DNA from: a virus
DNA length: 64,000 nucleotides
Virus record (IMG/VR): IMGVR_UViG_3300025759_000061
Span: 54,834-118,833 of that record
Strand: one strand, 5' to 3'
Below are positions 63,537-64,000 of this stretch, piece after piece. Under the pieces are notes generated by a model that was not told where the DNA came from, did no database searches, and was given only the letters and a program-made list of their open reading frames with translations. The position numbers were made by a program, and so were the translations under genes. The first letter of the stretch is position 1. Each line of letters starts with the position of its first letter.

Positions 63537-63762
63537 ACCATCTTCCGAAATGAACGATTTCACCAACTATGTCATTAAAAACAAAGGTTGTTTTGTCAGA
63601 GTCCGATGTGGTTTCTGGGTAAGACCGGAATTTGAAGCTGCTGAAGACGATACATGTTCCGATGGTTTTGTGACCGATTGTGGTAATTATCGTTGGAATA
63701 TGGATGGAACCTCTGTCACGGGTCGTGATTATGACATGATGGAAGTTGAAAAAAGTTCTTGA
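63502..63762 (+). CDS. Small protein, 86 aa, with three cysteines
   Basis: ATG 63502 (MKGTVLKNPATK) lies inside the preceding gene's end. The body has CFVRVRCGFWVRPEF and EDDTCSDGFVTDCGN, with cysteine spacing that may hold a metal. No family is recognised. Confidence 0.55.
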   Translation: MKGTVLKNPATKPSSEMNDFTNYVIKNKGCFVRVRCGFWVRPEFEAAEDDTCSDGFVTDCGNYRWNMDGTSVTGRDYDMMEVEKSS

Positions 63763-63787
63763 CATTCGTTCAGAGAAGTGCCATAAA
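63759..63787 (+). promoter_or_regulatory. Sigma70-like promoter overlapping a CATAAATA box
   Basis: TTGACA (63759) and CATAAA (63782) are separated by 17 bp; the latter is also part of CATAAATA, the late-type box. Confidence 0.5.
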
Positions 63788-63968
63788 TAGTCTTGTTAAC
63801 GTTGAAGGAAACAAAAAGCACTTAAGACTGGGGGGCAGTACCCCACATCTCCACCATGAGCACATTGAAGTGTTGGCTGTAGAACAAAGCACTCTCGATG
63901 TTAGACAGTTTTGTAAAATGACTGATGTGCTCTTGATGGGGATGAAACAGGATCGATTAGGTGAGTAA
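63759..63968 (+). CDS. Last gene of the window, start uncertain
   Basis: The frame ending HHEHIEVLAVEQSTLDVRQF and MKQDRLGE looks coding, but the only long start (TTG 63759) coincides with a promoter -35. A shorter start behind GAAGGAAAC (about 63802) would fit the promoter but no ATG or GTG is there. A GGGG-GGCAGTA-CCCC hairpin (about 63830-63845) lies within. I give the longest frame. Confidence 0.4.
   Translation: MTFVQRSAINSLVNVEGNKKHLRLGGSTPHLHHEHIEVLAVEQSTLDVRQFCKMTDVLLMGMKQDRLGE
63782..63789 (+). promoter_or_regulatory. Candidate late promoter box (CATAAATA)
   Basis: Same sequence as the box at 49244. It lies in the leader of the last gene. Confidence 0.4.
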
Positions 63969-64000
63969 TGAGTAACTGGAGTTAACTGGTTGGCCGACTG

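Noticed and set aside
63800-63860. tmRNA or tRNA 3' end
   Set aside because: CATCTCCACCA looks like a tRNA end, but the preceding loop (GGGG-GGCAGTA-CCCC) lacks TTCGA and no matching 5' acceptor lies upstream.

Overview
The window is a continuous piece of a large tailed-phage genome of the T4 superfamily (myovirus-like). Nearly all genes read on the + strand, tightly packed with ATGA or TAATG overlaps. The T4-type replication and recombination set is present: family B DNA polymerase gp43 (here in pieces), UvsX, gp41 helicase, gp61 primase, RNase H with its DUF6433-like neighbour, dCMP deaminase and PhoH. T4-type late-promoter boxes (TATAAATA, CTAAATA) are also present. The host is probably an alphaproteobacterium. 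This is an inference from a B12-dependent class II ribonucleotide reductase, ThyX instead of ThyA, a GTA-type 3-TM holin and an LPD29 protein; nothing in the window proves it.

Layout. 1-5.2 kb: small unknown genes, three Ser tRNAs and one Leu tRNA, an ADP-ribosyltransferase-like protein and two exported proteins. 5.2-10.2 kb: calcineurin-like phosphoesterase, small membrane proteins, an SPFH protein, a glucosaminidase endolysin, HNH nuclease and a macro-like protein. 10.2-15.7 kb: tRNAs (Thr, Arg, Cys, two Gln, Leu) among early small genes, a J-domain protein and an esterase. 15.7-21.5 kb: second phosphoesterase, SLOG protein, RelA/SpoT-like protein, P-loop kinase and SpeD-like protein. 21.5-29.1 kb: polymerase fragments, N6-adenine methylase-like protein, cupin, UvsX, dCMP deaminase and gp41. 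29.1-30.0 kb: the only two minus-strand genes. 31.5-42.5 kb: virion region with mosaic internal proteins, structural proteins, an M15 endolysin and holins. 42.6-46.7 kb: primase, ThyX and NrdJ. 46.8-58.6 kb: Zn-ribbon proteins, GIY-YIG protein, glutaredoxin, RNase H, PhoH, PD-(D/E)XK nuclease and a membrane-anchored HtrA-like protease. 58.6-59.0 kb: a non-coding transcript. 59.0-63.9 kb: many very small early genes, most preceded by a repeated hairpin-promoter module, ending with a second ART-like gene.

How it works together. Two promoter classes are visible. Sigma70-like boxes (TTGACT/TTGACA with 16-17 bp spacing) drive small early genes whose leaders share a GAGAAAGGA ribosome-binding site. 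CTAAATA/TATAAATA boxes precede endolysin, virion and tRNA units. Six proteins begin with a T4-like capsid-targeting sequence that ends in (I/L/M)xE, the prohead-protease cleavage pattern. They include ART-like, RelA/SpoT-like and ParB-like proteins, so the phage probably packages effectors in its head and injects them.

The most unusual element is the transcript at 58.6-59.0 kb. It holds a 14-bp-closed multi-hairpin RNA, a tRNA-like fold whose anticodon arm is a 10-bp hairpin, and another hairpin before a strong terminator. Both hairpin loops carry the same 9-mer UCCUUUCUC, the exact complement of the GAGAAAGGA leader motif. This suggests a phage-encoded antisense regulator of its own early mRNAs.
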